A stretch of 64,000 nucleotides of DNA from contig VSDK01018650.1 in the NCBI GenBank assembly GCA_009767595.1, forward strand, positions 316,311 to 380,310, written 5' to 3'. This stretch comes from Symbiodinium kawagutii (Eukaryota > Sar > Dinophyceae > Suessiales > Symbiodiniaceae). Both the position numbers and the translations under genes were made by a program. Under the pieces are notes generated by a model, which was not told the DNA's origin, searched no databases, and saw only the letters and a list, made by a program, of their open reading frames with translations. Positions 42,848-53,950 of this stretch are shown piece after piece; positions within the stretch are counted from its first letter, which is position 1; each line of letters begins with the position of its first letter.

Positions 42848-42960
42848 TTACTGTCCGGCAATCTGAAAGCCGTCATGTGGAAATCTCCATGGCTGCCATT
42901 CAGCTGTGATAGTTAACCAGCGGGTCTCTGCCTCTGGAGACGGTGACTTTTTGCAACCAT
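42848..42960 (-). CDS. Terminal exon, Trp-rich
   Basis: atgcttcatAG acceptor, GCKKSPSPEAETRWLTITAE, WQPWRFPHDGFQIAGQ and TAA. Phase and length agree exactly. Confidence 0.78.
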
Positions 42961-43153
42961 CTATGAAGCATCCCAATAGCCAGCAAACACTGGCTTGGTG
43001 AAAATGATCAAATAATATCAAATAGTAAAACAATTGATTCTGATTGATTAGGGGCTCGGAACTATCAACGAGCTGTTGATGATTTTGCACCTCTAGACGT
43101 TCCCCACCGTCAATACTCCGACATTGAGAATTGAGCATCCACATTACCATCAA

Positions 43154-43182
43154 TCTCTCTCTCTCTCTCTCTCTCTCTCTTC
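43154..43182. repeat. (CT)n microsatellite
   Basis: About 28 bp of CT. Shorter CT runs at 5000 and 20440. Confidence 0.8.
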
Positions 43183-43197
43183 TAGCATCATTAAAAT

Positions 43198-43293
43198 AGG
43201 GGCTTCTCGAAATTGGGAAACCCCAAAAGGCAAAATGTTTATCATTGTAAATAAATGGTCACTAGTGGATGGTTATTTGGGGTACCAAACACC
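43198..43293. mobile_element. Family B element, diverged
   Basis: TAGGGGCTTCTCGAAATTGGG at the left and GGATGGTTATTTGGGGTACC near the right. The outer right end is eroded. Confidence 0.45.
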
Positions 43294-43319
43294 AATATTA
43301 TGATCACACGCCACCCGCA

Positions 43320-43463
43320 CTACCTCCCAGCATTCACCGCAAATGATCCTCCAATGCTGAGCCCCAGGCTTGTAGTCTCCGTACATCGGCGAACCTTTGC
43401 TACGCTTCTCATCGCGTAACCCGTTTCAAAGTTCCAAGCGGAACGAACAAGACCCACAGTTGA
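43320..43463 (-). CDS. Terminal exon, unknown protein
   Basis: aataaaacAG acceptor, 47 codons plus TAG: STVGLVRSAWNFETGYAMRS, VAKVRRCTETTSLGLSIGGS. G/C-rich third positions. An overlapping plus frame further right is A/T-rich. Confidence 0.78.
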   Translation of the reverse strand, partial: STVGLVRSAWNFETGYAMRSVAKVRRCTETTSLGLSIGGSFAVNAGR

Positions 43464-44352
43464 CTGTTTTATTTGATTTTGTAGGGAACATGTTTTTATT
43501 TTTTCAGGTGTCATTTTTCGGGTTCTGTGGTTTCTGGAATCTACTTTTTCTAGCTGGGGCAAACGGTTGGAAAGAAAGTGAGCACAAAGCGGTAGATGTG
43601 CAAGAGTACTATATAGGCGTTCAAAAATTCCAACATATTCCAACCGTTTTTCTTCTCAAGAAAAACGGAAACCTAAACCAACCATTTAATGAAGAAACTG
43701 ACGAACTAACAAAGTAACTACTCCATATAGTTTCCCGCACAAACAAATGTAACCAACAACATCTCACAACCATCACTTTTCCATACTGTTACTGGGAGAT
43801 CCACAGTCGCGCTCTAGAATAAGTTAGGCAAATAGAAAGAACACACATAAGTTATAAAAGTATATACTATATACAGTAGGTAGATAGTGGCAAACAAAGA
43901 TCCTAGCAGCACTTTGACCTTTTCAGATTTGGATTGATATCAAGTGCGACGGTTGACTACTTTCATCTTGAGTGTGGGTCGACACTTAAGATACAGTATC
44001 AAACATGCATGTTTCAACTAATCCTGGTTATCATCCTCTGTAGTCTGTAGCCAGGAATTGTCAATACCCAAGGCTTATCATTACCAATTAGCCAACCATA
44101 ACCATCATTCACACAGATTCTAAATTTCTATTCATGTTTCTTCACCATGACTCGTAGCGTCATCTCCTTTTACTAACAATACTATCGATCATCACTAGAA
44201 ACCAGTACAAAACGTGCTGAAACATCAAGCATGCGCCATTATAGCCACATTAGCCACAACATGCCACTGCTGCAAAACAATCACTGTAACCAGTACTGGT
44301 TAGTGGCCATAGCCCACTAGTGTTGGTCATGATCCTTATGAATTAACCATTC

Positions 44353-44407
44353 CTTCTGGTGGTTTTAACCCCCAAATTACAACCATAAAGCCACCAACCA
44401 CTACCAG
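44353..44407. mobile_element. Very short family C-like element at an acceptor
   Basis: TCTGGTGGTTTTAACCCCC and GCCACCAACCACTACCAG are near-inverted. The right end provides the acceptor for exon 44408. Upstream sequence has a stop in the needed frame, so it does not by itself define the whole intron. Confidence 0.5.
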
Positions 44408-44561
44408 CACCACCCAAACCTGCCACGCGGTGATCAACGTGCCCAGGGGGTTGCTGCCCAGGCACTACGCGCAGCTTCTGAGTTCGACGTGTTCGACCAA
44501 CTCGCTGTTGGTTGGCCCTGAGTCGCTGGTTCCACGACCGTGGAACCCTGGGCTACCTTGG
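44408..44561 (+). CDS. Internal exon, unknown protein
   Basis: ccactaccAG to CCTTGG|GTGGTA, one base plus exactly 51 codons: TTQTCHAVINVPRGLLPRHY, AQLLSSTCSTNSLLVGPESL, VPRPWNPGLPW. High G/C third positions. Confidence 0.85.
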
Positions 44562-44917
44562 GTGGTATGAGAACAGAGTGGTAAATCATTTGCTTAAGAT
44601 GTACATATGATTTACCAATGGGCTACCTTGGGCTACCTGGTTCCAATATGGGACTCTTTGAAACAATGCCTGCCGGCACATATGTAAACGCATCTACGTT
44701 CAAAATGAATATGTAGTGGTGACAATCTACCCGATCACCCATCCATCCCAAATTCTCGGAAAAATGCAAAATGTTTGAAACACCAACAAGCTACCAAAAT
44801 CAATTTCCAATAAGAAACCCTGGGAAACCAGCTCTAACTCGTGGATGTTCCATTGCCAGGTTAGGGCTTAGGGTACCAAAGGGTAACCTCCCATCTTTCA
44901 ACCTGGGGGTTAGCTAG

Positions 44918-45009
44918 GGAGCCCACGACTGGCAGCGTGGGTGAAAAACATTGAAAAACAGAAGCAATTCGACAAGTCGCTCAAGTCGATGATGAACCGC
45001 TGTTCCTGA
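44918..45009 (+). CDS. Terminal exon, basic helix
   Basis: gttagctAG acceptor, SPRLAAWVKNIEKQKQFDKS, LKSMMNRCS, TGA. Likely the end of the gene carrying 44408-44561, though the phase needs one more exon. Confidence 0.75.
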
Positions 45010-45505
45010 TCAGCCAATTCCGAACAAAAAAAACTAGCCAAGTACCAGTCTTAACAAGTACCCAACAAGTATCCAATGATTCCCCCAGATATGACCTTGT
45101 TCATGAGCCTCCAAGTCCCACTATCGTTGTCCTCCAAAACCAACTTATCACCATCACCATTGATCAGCAACCGCCCAATAAACGTCATCATAACCACGAC
45201 GAATCATCAGCGAATCAGCGACCATGACTATATAATCACCTCATGGAATCACTTTTGGATCACTAAAAGCATCTACATGTTAGCCACTTGCCACTTATCA
45301 TCAATCATCATGAATTATCATGATCACCGTCATGTCTGACCATATACCATCTTCACTCATCATTTGTCATCATAATCATCATAATCATCATAATCATCAT
45401 CATCACCTTCACCATCACCTTTATCATCCTCAGCCTCCTAACCATCATCCCCTTCATCATCCTCATCATCACCAAGAACCATTGATCACAACAAAAATCA
45501 CCATA

Positions 45506-45610
45506 TCATGCCATATCCCATCCAGCCGCGGCTGGCACCCCCTCCCTGTGACCCCGCCTCTCACGCAGAATGCGACGCCGCTCCTCTGTCACCTGTCCGT
45601 GGCTGGATCC
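45506..45610 (-). CDS. Terminal exon, basic
   Basis: caccgcgcAG acceptor, exactly 34 codons plus TGA: GSSHGQVTEERRRILRERRG, HREGVPAAAGWDMA. G/C-rich island. Confidence 0.8.
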   Translation of the reverse strand, partial: GSSHGQVTEERRRILRERRGHREGVPAAAGWDMA

Positions 45611-45756
45611 CTGCGCGGTGTGGACGGTTGATGATGATGATCATTGATGGTTAAGTAATGATTGACTAAAAGGGATGATAACCAACAATAAGGTATGTAT
45701 AATTACAATGGTGCTGTGGCCGATGACATCGAAGGTTATTTGATATGCTATAAAGA

Positions 45757-45798
45757 TTGATGCTTGTGATGATGATGATGATGAGGAGGAGGAGGATG

Positions 45799-45866
<68 letters not shown>

Positions 45867-45895
45867 GATGATGATGATGGTGACAATGATGATGG

Positions 45896-45943
<48 letters not shown>
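45757..45943. repeat. (GAT)n microsatellite, interrupted by GAG block
   Basis: About 185 bp of ATG/GAT triplets with a GAGGAGGAG patch. A CAT/CCTCAT-rich run lies at 45360-45475. Poly-Met, poly-Ser and poly-His frames are artefacts. Confidence 0.9.
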
Positions 45944-45944
<1 letters not shown>

Positions 45945-46109
45945 AGTGTGCTAGCAAGGGGCTATACGGTTGCTCACTGCTTTTACTTTTTGGCGCTGCA
46001 TCAAAACCCGCACACTCCCTCTCACAAGGCCCACAGTGGTTGATCAGCTTTGTTTTTTGAAACGAGTGATGCAATTTTCATCTATGGGGGACAACTTACT
46101 AGTTGCTCT

Positions 46110-46111
46110 GA

Positions 46112-46145
<34 letters not shown>

Positions 46146-46220
46146 GTACTGTGTGTATATACATGGATATGTGTGTGTGTGAAAAAAATATATGTACATA
46201 TATATATATATATATAATTG
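46110..46220. repeat. (TA)n and (TG)n runs
   Basis: Two AT dinucleotide blocks separated by a TGTGTGTG stretch. Similar (TA)n tracts at 47260, 47490, 54755-54845, 54955 and 60690. Confidence 0.85.
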
Positions 46221-46353
46221 TTTCTGTGTGTATTTGTGTGTGCGAGCATGCACTATAAAATCAATAGTTACAGCATGCGCAAAAAAAAAAACATAAATAT
46301 GCAAATTTACACACACAGCACATGCAAATACAAATGTGCATGAATCAACATAG

Positions 46354-46453
46354 GGTGTTTCTCAAAATAGGGGTACCCCCAAATCATCTAGTTGTGAACC
46401 ATTTTTAGTAGTGAACCAACCACTCTTGTGGCTCCCTATTTTGAGAAACCACC
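46354..46453. mobile_element. Family B element, best-preserved copy, ATAG duplication
   Basis: GGTGTTTCTCAAAATAGGGG at the left and CCCTATTTTGAGAAACCACC at the right, ATAG directly outside both ends (46350-46353, 46454-46457). Confidence 0.9.
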
Positions 46454-46457
46454 ATAG

Positions 46458-47050
46458 TGTTCATAGTATACATTCGTATATGCAGCTGTGAATGTTTCCG
46501 TTCCAGCCAGCACTCGAGCAGGACTGAGCTTCATATCAACATCTGCTTATGTTCAAGCCTGTTTGTATGTAATAACTTGGCGGGCACCGAAAATCTATAT
46601 GAAAAACACGAGGTAGAAAGAAAACAATGTAACAAATATATATTTATATATAAAGTCATAAATAAATAAGTATACATACATCGATGTATTAACTTTATGT
46701 GTGCACCAACATGTAAAAGTCGCATGAACCATTCTTAACACCTACCAACCCATCGCCAACCATAAGAAAATCACTGTTGATTAATGTTATCAACCGTTAT
46801 CAACCATAATCAATTAGTCTCTGTCTTTCCCAACTGTGATTACGCGCCATTTACCAGTAACAACAGTGATTAAACTAGGCATGATCACTACCAGCCATTC
46901 CAACCATCATCAATTACTAGTTGAAACCATTGTCGACCACTAATTCACCACCGGCTAAAACATGTTAAAACATCTTGATGTTTAAAAATGTTAATGTTAA
47001 AACATGTTAAAACCATCAATATAACCAACATTCACCACCAATTGACCATG
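46458..47050. other. AT-rich spacer
   Basis: Short frames only; AACCATCA words typical of decayed elements. No gene supported. Confidence 0.4.
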
Positions 47051-47053
47051 GTT

Positions 47054-47207
47054 TCCAGTCTGAGCAAATCTGGGCAGTACCGACCACCCCTGGAAGGCGC
47101 CAACTCGGGCGCAGCGGGGCATTCGGGGTCACTGAGCTTCCAACTTCTGCGTCCATGTCATCATCCCTTGGCCGCTGGTGGTTACCGTTCTGCGTAACGA
47201 TGGCCAA
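47054..47207 (+). CDS. G/C-rich exon, frame uncertain
   Basis: Two plus frames are open: MVSSLSKSGQYRPPLEGANS (to TAA) and, after tttccAG, SEQIWAVPTTPGRRQLGRSG to a GTAACG donor. One of them is probably real. Confidence 0.5.
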
Positions 47208-47258
47208 TGTTCAAGTTTCAACTAATGTTCAATATATTTAGCACTAATAGCTACATAT

Positions 47259-47289
<31 letters not shown>

Positions 47290-47639
47290 CAATCTATAAA
47301 TGTAAAACATCTGTTGGAATAGTAGCAATTACAGGTAGGAAAAAACATGTTGTAATAACACAATTGTTTTGTTGAATTGTTACATAGAACATGTACATTC
47401 AGAAGTATGCATATGAAATAAGTATTCAAAAAGAAGGACACCTATTGTTAATTCCTAAATAGATATTAACACAAATATATTTATATAATATATATATATA
47501 TATAATGTGAAATATCAATGAATGTGTTCCAAAACAAGTATGCATGTACATACAGAAGTACTGTCCGCATTATGTCTGGTAAATATTGGAATCATGTGTA
47601 CATATAACAAAAACGCCATACTATATTGGAGCTAATGTG

Positions 47640-47832
47640 AGGTGCTTGCTCAAATCTATCATCGGGTTTTCAACACAGTTATAACATCTTGCATTGGAAT
47701 GATAATTCCTGCACTCCGAAGTGGTAAGCCTCTCCGGCGGCAAACTTGAACGCAAATTTGCCTGTAAACCTCCGGTGCAGCAGGCATCCTTTTTTGGTGC
47801 AGTTTCCTCACTCGCAATGCCAGGCGTTCTAA
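47640..47832 (-). CDS. Probable exon, frame uncertain
   Basis: Acceptor gtgtttAG, then RLALRVRKLHQKRMPAAPEV / YRQICVQVCRRRG, or an alternative frame TPGIASEETAPKKDACCTGG. Confidence 0.45.
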
Positions 47833-48155
47833 ACACAGTGCAATGTCAGCAAAAAGTCAAACACACATTGCTGTAAAAGTAGAGGTATCGAAATTCAATC
47901 AGTGGCCAAAGTGACCAAACAAGGAAGCACCAATTTCTGGCACATTTTAGAGACAGTGCCAACAGGGACTAATGAATGGGACGTCGCGAGACAATTTTAG
48001 TAACACGAGGTGTCTATCATGGGCATGGTTTCCCACTCTATATTTTCCACCTTGTGATGCAAGAGGGCGCCTAGGCGCCTCCCTGAACCATGTGCCGACC
48101 ACCTTCGTAGCTAAGGGACTCTGAGCCGCTTTCGTCAAAGATCTCACTGCGGCAG

Positions 48156-48628
48156 GCGGTGCTTTCCTCCAGCTCAGGGGCAGGGAGTGGTGAAACCCCG
48201 TTTTCCGCACCATCCGAAAACCGTCCCCTGGATGACTGGTTGACAAAAACGTGGAACAGAGTGGGCCTCTCCAACATGATCCATAAAGCACCTTTAGTAT
48301 TCCAACCTCGAAAGAAGCCAGAAACTCCAAACGATCTTTGAATGTCTGGGGTAGCCCACCTTGTGTGCGTTGGATCAAGCTATCATAAGCTATCAACCTA
48401 TGGCTGCACCAAACAAAGGATTCGCTGATGGTCCATCTCAGCAAGTTATGGGAGAAACTGGCAGCGAAAAAATGGGAGCACCAAGTACCACCCAAATCAT
48501 CATGTTTGGTGAAGTCATTGGAGCAATTGATCAGGCGGGGCTTGCGTAATAACCCGACAGTCAGCTCACGGGATAACTCTGCACTCACCACAAAGTCAGG
48601 CTCCGTGAAATCCGCTGGACCCAAATAA
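48156..48628 (+). CDS. Two exons of a plus-strand gene
   Basis: Exon 48156-48296 (ctgcggcAG to TTTA|GTATTC) is exactly 47 codons: AVLSSSSGAGSGETPFSAPS, ENRPLDDWLTKTWNRVGLSN. A second, about 48388-48628, reads INLWLHQTKDSLMVHLSKLW, EKLAAKKWEHQVPPK, SLEQLIRRGLRNNPTVSSRD to TAA. Its 5' edge and the phase between the two are open. A 225-codon minus frame over both is rejected. Confidence 0.75.
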
Positions 48629-48672
48629 ATTCCCTATGGTAAGACCGTGGATTCATGCTGGGGGTGAAACAG

Positions 48673-48754
48673 TCAACTGAATTCCCATGCTCCGTGGCTG
48701 CCACCGTGCACGCGTCCAATCCGCCCAAGCCGCGCATTCCTCGCCTCTTCCAAC
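48673..48754 (+). CDS. Internal exon
   Basis: ggtgaaacAG to CCAAC|GTACCG, 27 codons plus one base: STEFPCSVAATVHASNPPKP, RIPRLFQ. Begins 45 bp after the preceding stop, so probably the next gene in a tightly packed row. Confidence 0.78.
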
Positions 48755-49152
48755 GTACCGAAGCTCATCTCAGCACATGATCCATGGTGGGGAGGGGAGC
48801 CGACATGGACGTTTCACAGGCTACAAGACCCTATCCCATGATACCACTAGAATACTGGAGACCTGAAAACTAGCTTTCCGGGGAACCAGTCATGAAACTC
48901 CAGCGCTGCTTGATGACCACAGCATGCAATTTGTGCATCAGAACCCTCAAATAAACGAAGGTGGCAAAGGAAAACCTGGCAATTCCTGGAGGTGCCATGG
49001 AAAAACTGAAAACACGAGCAACTCATGTTACTACCCATGGCAGAACGGCAATTGCCAGGAACTACCATGGGAACCATGGCAAATCCAAGCAGTTAGATAT
49101 CATCAGATCACCGTCCCAGATCCATGCATAGCTAGCTCTCCCGGGAGCTCAT

Positions 49153-49345
49153 CACTGGGGATGTGGCTCCTCCCCCGGTGCTTCCAAGGCTATGACCTTC
49201 TTGGAGCGCTCTTGGGCATCACTCTGCAAGTCCACCTGGTGCGACTGGCCACCACCGGTGATTTCTCATGTCTGCTCGTTCCACAGGAAACTGGGAACCG
49301 TTGGGAACCTGTGATGGCGGCACTTGGATGGCAGTATATGACCTA
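49153..49345 (+). CDS. Probable exon, hydrophobic
   Basis: SSLGMWLLPRCFQGYDLLGA, LLGITLQVHLVRLATTGDFS, ETGNRWEPVMAALGWQYMT. G/C-rich. Edges not fixed. Confidence 0.6.
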
Positions 49346-49461
49346 CGCACATGGTTTATTCATGAACATGTCCACTCCCTTGGCGGTGTGGCAATTTTGT
49401 TCCGGAAAGAGGAGGATCGAACAGAATTGAACCAGTAAAACCATGCACGTGCTCATTGTAT

Positions 49462-49535
49462 GCATGTACGTATGTATGTATGTGCGTACGTATGTATATA
49501 CGTATGTACGTACGTACGTACGTTTGTATGTATGT
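49462..49535. repeat. (TACG/TATG)n microsatellite
   Basis: About 75 bp of tetranucleotide repeat. Confidence 0.85.
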
Positions 49536-49642
49536 GCCAAAAAAAGCCATATAAAACATGCAAATACGTTTAATCCATCTCAAATAACCTAAGCAACCAC
49601 CCATAATGCCAGAACTACCCATCTTTGGGACCACCACTGCAG

Positions 49643-49701
49643 ATCAACTGCTTGGTCAACGGGGATGGTTGGGCCCCCGCACCTCTCCCGTGGCCTCAAG
49701 G
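49643..49701 (+). CDS. Internal exon
   Basis: ccaccactgcAG acceptor, CAAGG|GTGAGC donor. INCLVNGDGWAPAPLPWPQ. An excellent splice pair. Confidence 0.72.
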
Positions 49702-49930
49702 GTGAGCCATGAGTCGAGGTGTGTCCCAGCACGGTTGTTGCCCGCGGACACATGTACGTTGTTGATATGTTTGATGATCTAAACCAGGCCACCAGCAAAG
49801 TCAAAAAAGCTGATCTAAAACTAATATATATCCAAATATTCAATCTATACATGTATGTAAATGAGGGGTGTGCGTGTGTATGTCGCATGATTTCCAAGGA
49901 ATGGTTTCACCTTGCAACCACTGCTATCAG

Positions 49931-50101
49931 AAACCTGGAGCTTGGGGGTCATCCTCGAGCAGCATCCATTTTTCTCCGCATGGTCACGTGGAAATCTACG
50001 CGCGTGAGCTTCACGGGTCTCCTACCAGGCGGCCGGTGATGAGTGACCCAAAGCACTGTCCCAAAAAAACGAAAACATCGCTGGGTAGGAAAAACCTATG
50101 A
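49931..50101 (+). CDS. Terminal exon, basic tail
   Basis: tgctatcAG acceptor, 56 codons plus TGA: KPGAWGSSSSSIHFSPHGHV, EIYARELHGSPTRRPVMSDP, KHCPKKTKTSLGRKNL. The frame that follows directly in phase from 49701 is also open to a TGA (NLELGGHPRAASIFLRMV), so the choice of frame is not certain. Confidence 0.65.
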   Translation, partial: KPGAWGSSSSSIHFSPHGHVEIYARELHGSPTRRPVMSDPKHCPKKTKTSLGRKNL

Positions 50102-50489
50102 AAACCTTCATTTTTAGACAGGGAAAAGCCTTGTAGTTGGCGGCTGCCACAGGCGACACCCACATCATGTCGAGACTCTGGCCATAAATCGTGCCCAACA
50201 CTATTAGACGGTGAAACAATCTGAGGTGTAGTAATTTTATCTCTGATTGGAAGCCATTAGTAAGTCTAGTTCGTCAACTACAACCTGCCTACCCCCCGAA
50301 GTGCGCGGTGTTGTCTCGATGCCCTGTCTTCAGTGTCCCAAACTTCCGGGATGACTGAGCCAAATGAGACTTTGATTTAAGAAGTCCAACTGCTCATGGT
50401 TGATGGTTACATATTGTTTCTGGGTTTCTGTTTATATGCTTACTGAGTTCCCAACAAATTCAAACCACATCTTTTTTGGTTGGGAGCAG

Positions 50490-50735
50490 GGAGGGCGCAA
50501 AAATGCAACATCGAAATGGACAGCACTTGGTCAAGGCATGAGCCGCTGCAGGCACGTACATGGATCGTTCAAAGCAAACATGTGCTGCACAAGCCTATTT
50601 TCGTACCATACAGTAGCTTGTATCCCAGTTTACTGGACGCATCGCATTGATGGCATGCACGAACTGTTGACCTTGCTGACGGCAAATGAGAGTAAACCAA
50701 ACGCATCCGCTCTATCTAAAAACATACTTAATTAG
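50490..50735 (+). CDS. Probable terminal exon
   Basis: ttgggagcAG acceptor, GGRKNATSKWTALGQGMSRC, HVHGSFKANMCCTSLF, DGMHELLTLLTANESKPNAS to TAG. Confidence 0.58.
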   Translation, partial: GGRKNATSKWTALGQGMSRCRHVHGSFKANMCCTSLFSYHTVACIPVYWTHRIDGMHELLTLLTANESKPNASALSKNILN

Positions 50736-50869
50736 TCATCATCAACAGATTCGGAAATAATTTCGCATGTTTTTTTTTTGGGGGGGGGAAGTTAGTGTTT
50801 TTGTTTCTTTGTCTGGAAGCTGGTTTCCTCGAATTTCCTATGGTTTTGTGTGATGGTCGTGGTGGTCGC

Positions 50870-51300
50870 GGTGGTCGTGTTTTTGGTCATGTTTTTGGGG
50901 TTGATGGTTTTGAGGGGATTTTTTTGCTGTGGTTTAGGTTTTGTTTTTTAGGTTGATGGTATTTGATGGTTTTAGAGTTTCAGCGTCTATGGTTTTAGGG
51001 TTTATGGCTTTAGGTCTTTTAGTTTCAGGGTTTATGTCCTTCGGTTTTAGGTGTATGATTTCAGGGTCGATGAGTTCATGCTTTTAGGTTTCGGGTTTCA
51101 GGGTTGATGGTTTAAGAGTGTAGTGTAGGGTTTCTGGTTTTAGGGTTCAGGTTTTCTGTTTCTAGGATTCTGTTTAGGGTCTATGGTTTTAGGTTTGAGG
51201 CTTTCCGTTTTTGGGTTTATGCTTAGATTGATATATTATGTGTTTTTTCTGGGTTTCATGTCTTTGGGCTTAATTGTGGATTTAGAGTTTGAGGTTCTAT
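50870..51300. repeat. Degenerate TTTAGGG-like (telomere-type) repeats
   Basis: Dozens of GGTTTTAGGGTTTATGG variants (TTTTAGGG, TTTCAGGG, TTTATGG) in one orientation. The plant/dinoflagellate-type telomere unit is TTTAGGG. This internal tract is degenerate, so an old telomeric insertion or a G/T-rich minisatellite. Confidence 0.6.
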
Positions 51301-51334
51301 GGCTTTTTTGTTCTTTTCCATCGCCATCCCAAAG

Positions 51335-51392
51335 GTTCAGCTGTGCTGAGGGCGAGCAGTTGGCCCAGTCAAAAGGAGCCACTGGCTTTGTG
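51335..51392 (+). CDS. Exon resembling the helix before the G5 motif of a Rab-like GTPase
   Basis: ccatcccaaAG to TTTGTG|GTCTGT. FSCAEGEQLAQSKGATGFV resembles the 'EEGE-LA---G--FVETSA' stretch of Rab proteins (family knowledge). The next exon should then supply the ETSAK motif; I did not find it. Embedded in the T/G-rich repeat region. Confidence 0.62.
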
Positions 51393-51559
51393 GTCTGTGG
51401 TTTTTGGGTGATTGTTTTTAAAATGTTCTTTTGGTTTATGGGTTTAGTTGATGTTTTTTTTTCTTCGGGTTTTGGGTTTAGGTTGAGAATCAATCAAGGA
51501 ACCATTAAAAACAAACAATTAAACAAAACGCCAAAAGCCAGAATCTCAAAGAGGCACTG

Positions 51560-51895
51560 GAAGCCAAATGGAAAGATCGATCAACACCATCAAACAATTG
51601 GTGAACACCGTTGAAAACTAATTGAAAACCAAGAACACGGGAATCGGGAAAGCCCAAAAACATGTCAATGTAAACCGTGGCGTGAAGGAAAAAACATGAT
51701 GCAAAACACGCAAGCAAATTGACAAACACAATGTGAAAAATGAACGTATTCAAAAAGCAAATGAGAACGAACAAGTCAACAGCCAGTGGCATTTGGTGGC
51801 CAAACGCCAGTAGCCAAAAGCCACATGCCAAAAGGCAAAAGCCAGAAGCAAAAATCCAAAAGCCGAAGCCAGACTGAAAAATAGAAAACAAACAA
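51560..51895. repeat. Degenerate (GCCAAAA)n-type tract
   Basis: AAAGCCA/CCAAAAG words repeat with irregular 7-11 bp spacing at 51785-51880. Hydrophobic minus-strand frames here are artefacts of this composition. Confidence 0.5.
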
Positions 51896-52351
51896 AAACG
51901 ACAAAAATGCCCTCAAAAAAAAAAGCCTTCTGTTTACGACCCTGAGCTATGCAGGTTGATGACAGCAAGCCAGCAGGGTGAACCATCTACCGAACGTACA
52001 ATGACAGCATATCAGTAGGTTCCAACCCTGCCTGCAATGCGCAGGCAAGGATCAAAAACCTGGGTCTTTCCATGAGCCTGAGGTTTCGCCCAAAAACCTG
52101 TGGTTTTTCAAGGCCGAACAATGGTTGTGACACAGCATCCACACGCACAGCCTCATTCAATGTTTTGTGTGTGTTTAGTCTCGGGTTTTTTGCCTTCCCA
52201 GTGCAGAATAGCCAACCAATCCACGGGACAATCTAAAAGTTAAAAAGTCCTTGGCAGTCATTGGCAGTCCATTGATCTTGGGAACCATGACCCCTTTCAC
52301 CCCACAATGGGAAACGCTGAAGTTATTCATAGAATCCTCATTTTCAACAGT

Positions 52352-52460
52352 TGGGTTGCGGAAGTCTGAAGGAACCAGCGGGATAAATCCACCCATGGCC
52401 AATGCACCACCAAGCAAAGCAACTGTTGCTAATGATTGCGAATTGTTGCCACACAATTAG
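52352..52460 (+). CDS. Candidate terminal exon
   Basis: A very good acceptor (cattttcaacAG), then GLRKSEGTSGINPPMANAPP, SKATVANDCELLPHN and TAG. A minus frame (ALLGGALAMGGFIPLV) also reads well. Confidence 0.48.
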
Positions 52461-52499
52461 CACCCAATACTGATTCCCATTGACTTCACAACGAATAAT

Positions 52500-52760
52500 A
52501 GCTACCGATGATCAAGCGTCGCTGTCGCTGCTGGTCAATACTACGTCCCCTCTTATCAACTGCCCTGTTGAGCATTTGATTATCCAAGTTGAAAGTCTTG
52601 TCTACATCCAAGTTACGAAAGAGCTTGCTCGTAGAACCTGCTAGCAATTCCAAGTATCTCAAGACATCAAGATCCATCCCTGTGATATCACGCATCCATG
52701 GTGCCCCCGAACCATTCACCTGCCGCCAGCGAACCGGTGGATGCCATCTCAGAGCTTGTG
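52500..52760 (-). CDS. Exon, helical acidic/basic protein
   Basis: RWRQVNGSGAPWMRDITGMD, LDVLRYLELLAGSTSKLFRN, LDVDKTFNLDNQMLNRAVDK. Ends either at TGA (52486) or at a GTAGCT donor near 52503. A plus frame is open but Ser/Lys-rich. Confidence 0.62.
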
Positions 52761-53189
52761 GAAAGCAATCAGAGTAGCGCACTCATCGGTGTCTAGCGCC
52801 GCGTTTTTCAGCGGAGAAGCGCCCCAGAAGAAGCTGAGACAGGGTGCCACCAATGTGCTAAGTGGTTGGGTGAAATGCTTGGCCAATGGTTTATGATGCT
52901 TGCTTCATGATAGATGTCTGATTTATTTTTGATGACTAATTAGTCGTTATTCATTGGTAGAACTGATCATGGTTGAGAATGTGCCTCTCATACTTGGCTA
53001 CAGCTGGAAATGGTGAATGCCTCCTGACTGGTTGATATTGATTGAGCAAGGCAAATGATGCTTCAGTAAAGGTACAGTGCAACAGTCCTTCAGGATTGAT
53101 ATGGATGATATGGAAATATGGCCATGGATCATGCTGCCAGCGCGCCACCATGGAGTACCAAAGGGTTGGTATTGAATTTGGTTAAGCCC

Positions 53190-53272
53190 ACGGCCAAAAT
53201 CCAACCTCACGATGATTTGGCTGGGGTGAAAAAGGGACTACATATTCTGACCAGCCGCCATATCATCCATGG
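53190..53272 (+). CDS. Probable internal exon
   Basis: tggttAAG acceptor, PTAKIQPHDDLAGVKKGLHI, LTSRHIIH, donor CATG|GTCATT. The minus strand has stops. Confidence 0.5.
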
Positions 53273-53950
53273 TCATTACACCCTTGGAAACTACACCACT
53301 TTGGGACCGCTCAGTTTCCGTCAAGCCATCAAGCCGCGGTTTTGGTGACCGGTGGTCGTCACAAGGCATTGCTGTTTTGGTCATTTATGGCAGCTTTTCA
53401 GCATCTTTCAGCTGGGCATCAGCTGGTTTCTTAGCCAAATCTCCAACATCAAAATGTAAAATGGATAGAATTCATGCCTTTATACTTTCCGCTACCATTT
53501 TAGTTGGTAGGTAATCAAACCCAAACAGCAAGTGTAGAAACAAGCTAATTACCTGCTATTTCATGGTAACTGGAAGCACAGGGCATAGTAACAATGCCTT
53601 TCGATTGACAAACAAATTGTCAACGGCAACCTTTGCCCGCAACTTTGTTAACCTCAATGCTTAACCAATCAGCTGATCTCTCTTTGGTACCCTTCATAGC
53701 CTCTGGCTGAAACGCACTGCCGACCTGAAAAAGAGCAATGGCTCTATATTGCACCACAAGTTCAGCAACGACACCGTTCCGAAGAAATTATGGTTCTAGA
53801 GCTCGCTCAACAGTCTTAACAGTAACACCTGTAGTGACCCAAGAGGGAAAAATAGAAATCGGAAATAAGAATGACCGACGATAAGAGTAAGAACAACATA
53901 TGCAGCATTTTGGAGGATTGGTTCTGATGCTTTGTTGAGGGTAGCCTTAC

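Noticed and set aside
45748..46074. Poly-His, poly-Ser and poly-Met frames
   Set aside because: Microsatellite translations.
47947..48624. A 225-codon minus-strand frame
   Set aside because: It is antisense to two plus-strand exons with good splice sites or composition (48156-48296 and 48388-48628).
51505..51986. Hydrophobic minus-strand frames suggesting a membrane protein
   Set aside because: They arise from the degenerate CCAAAAG tract; no splice or start support.
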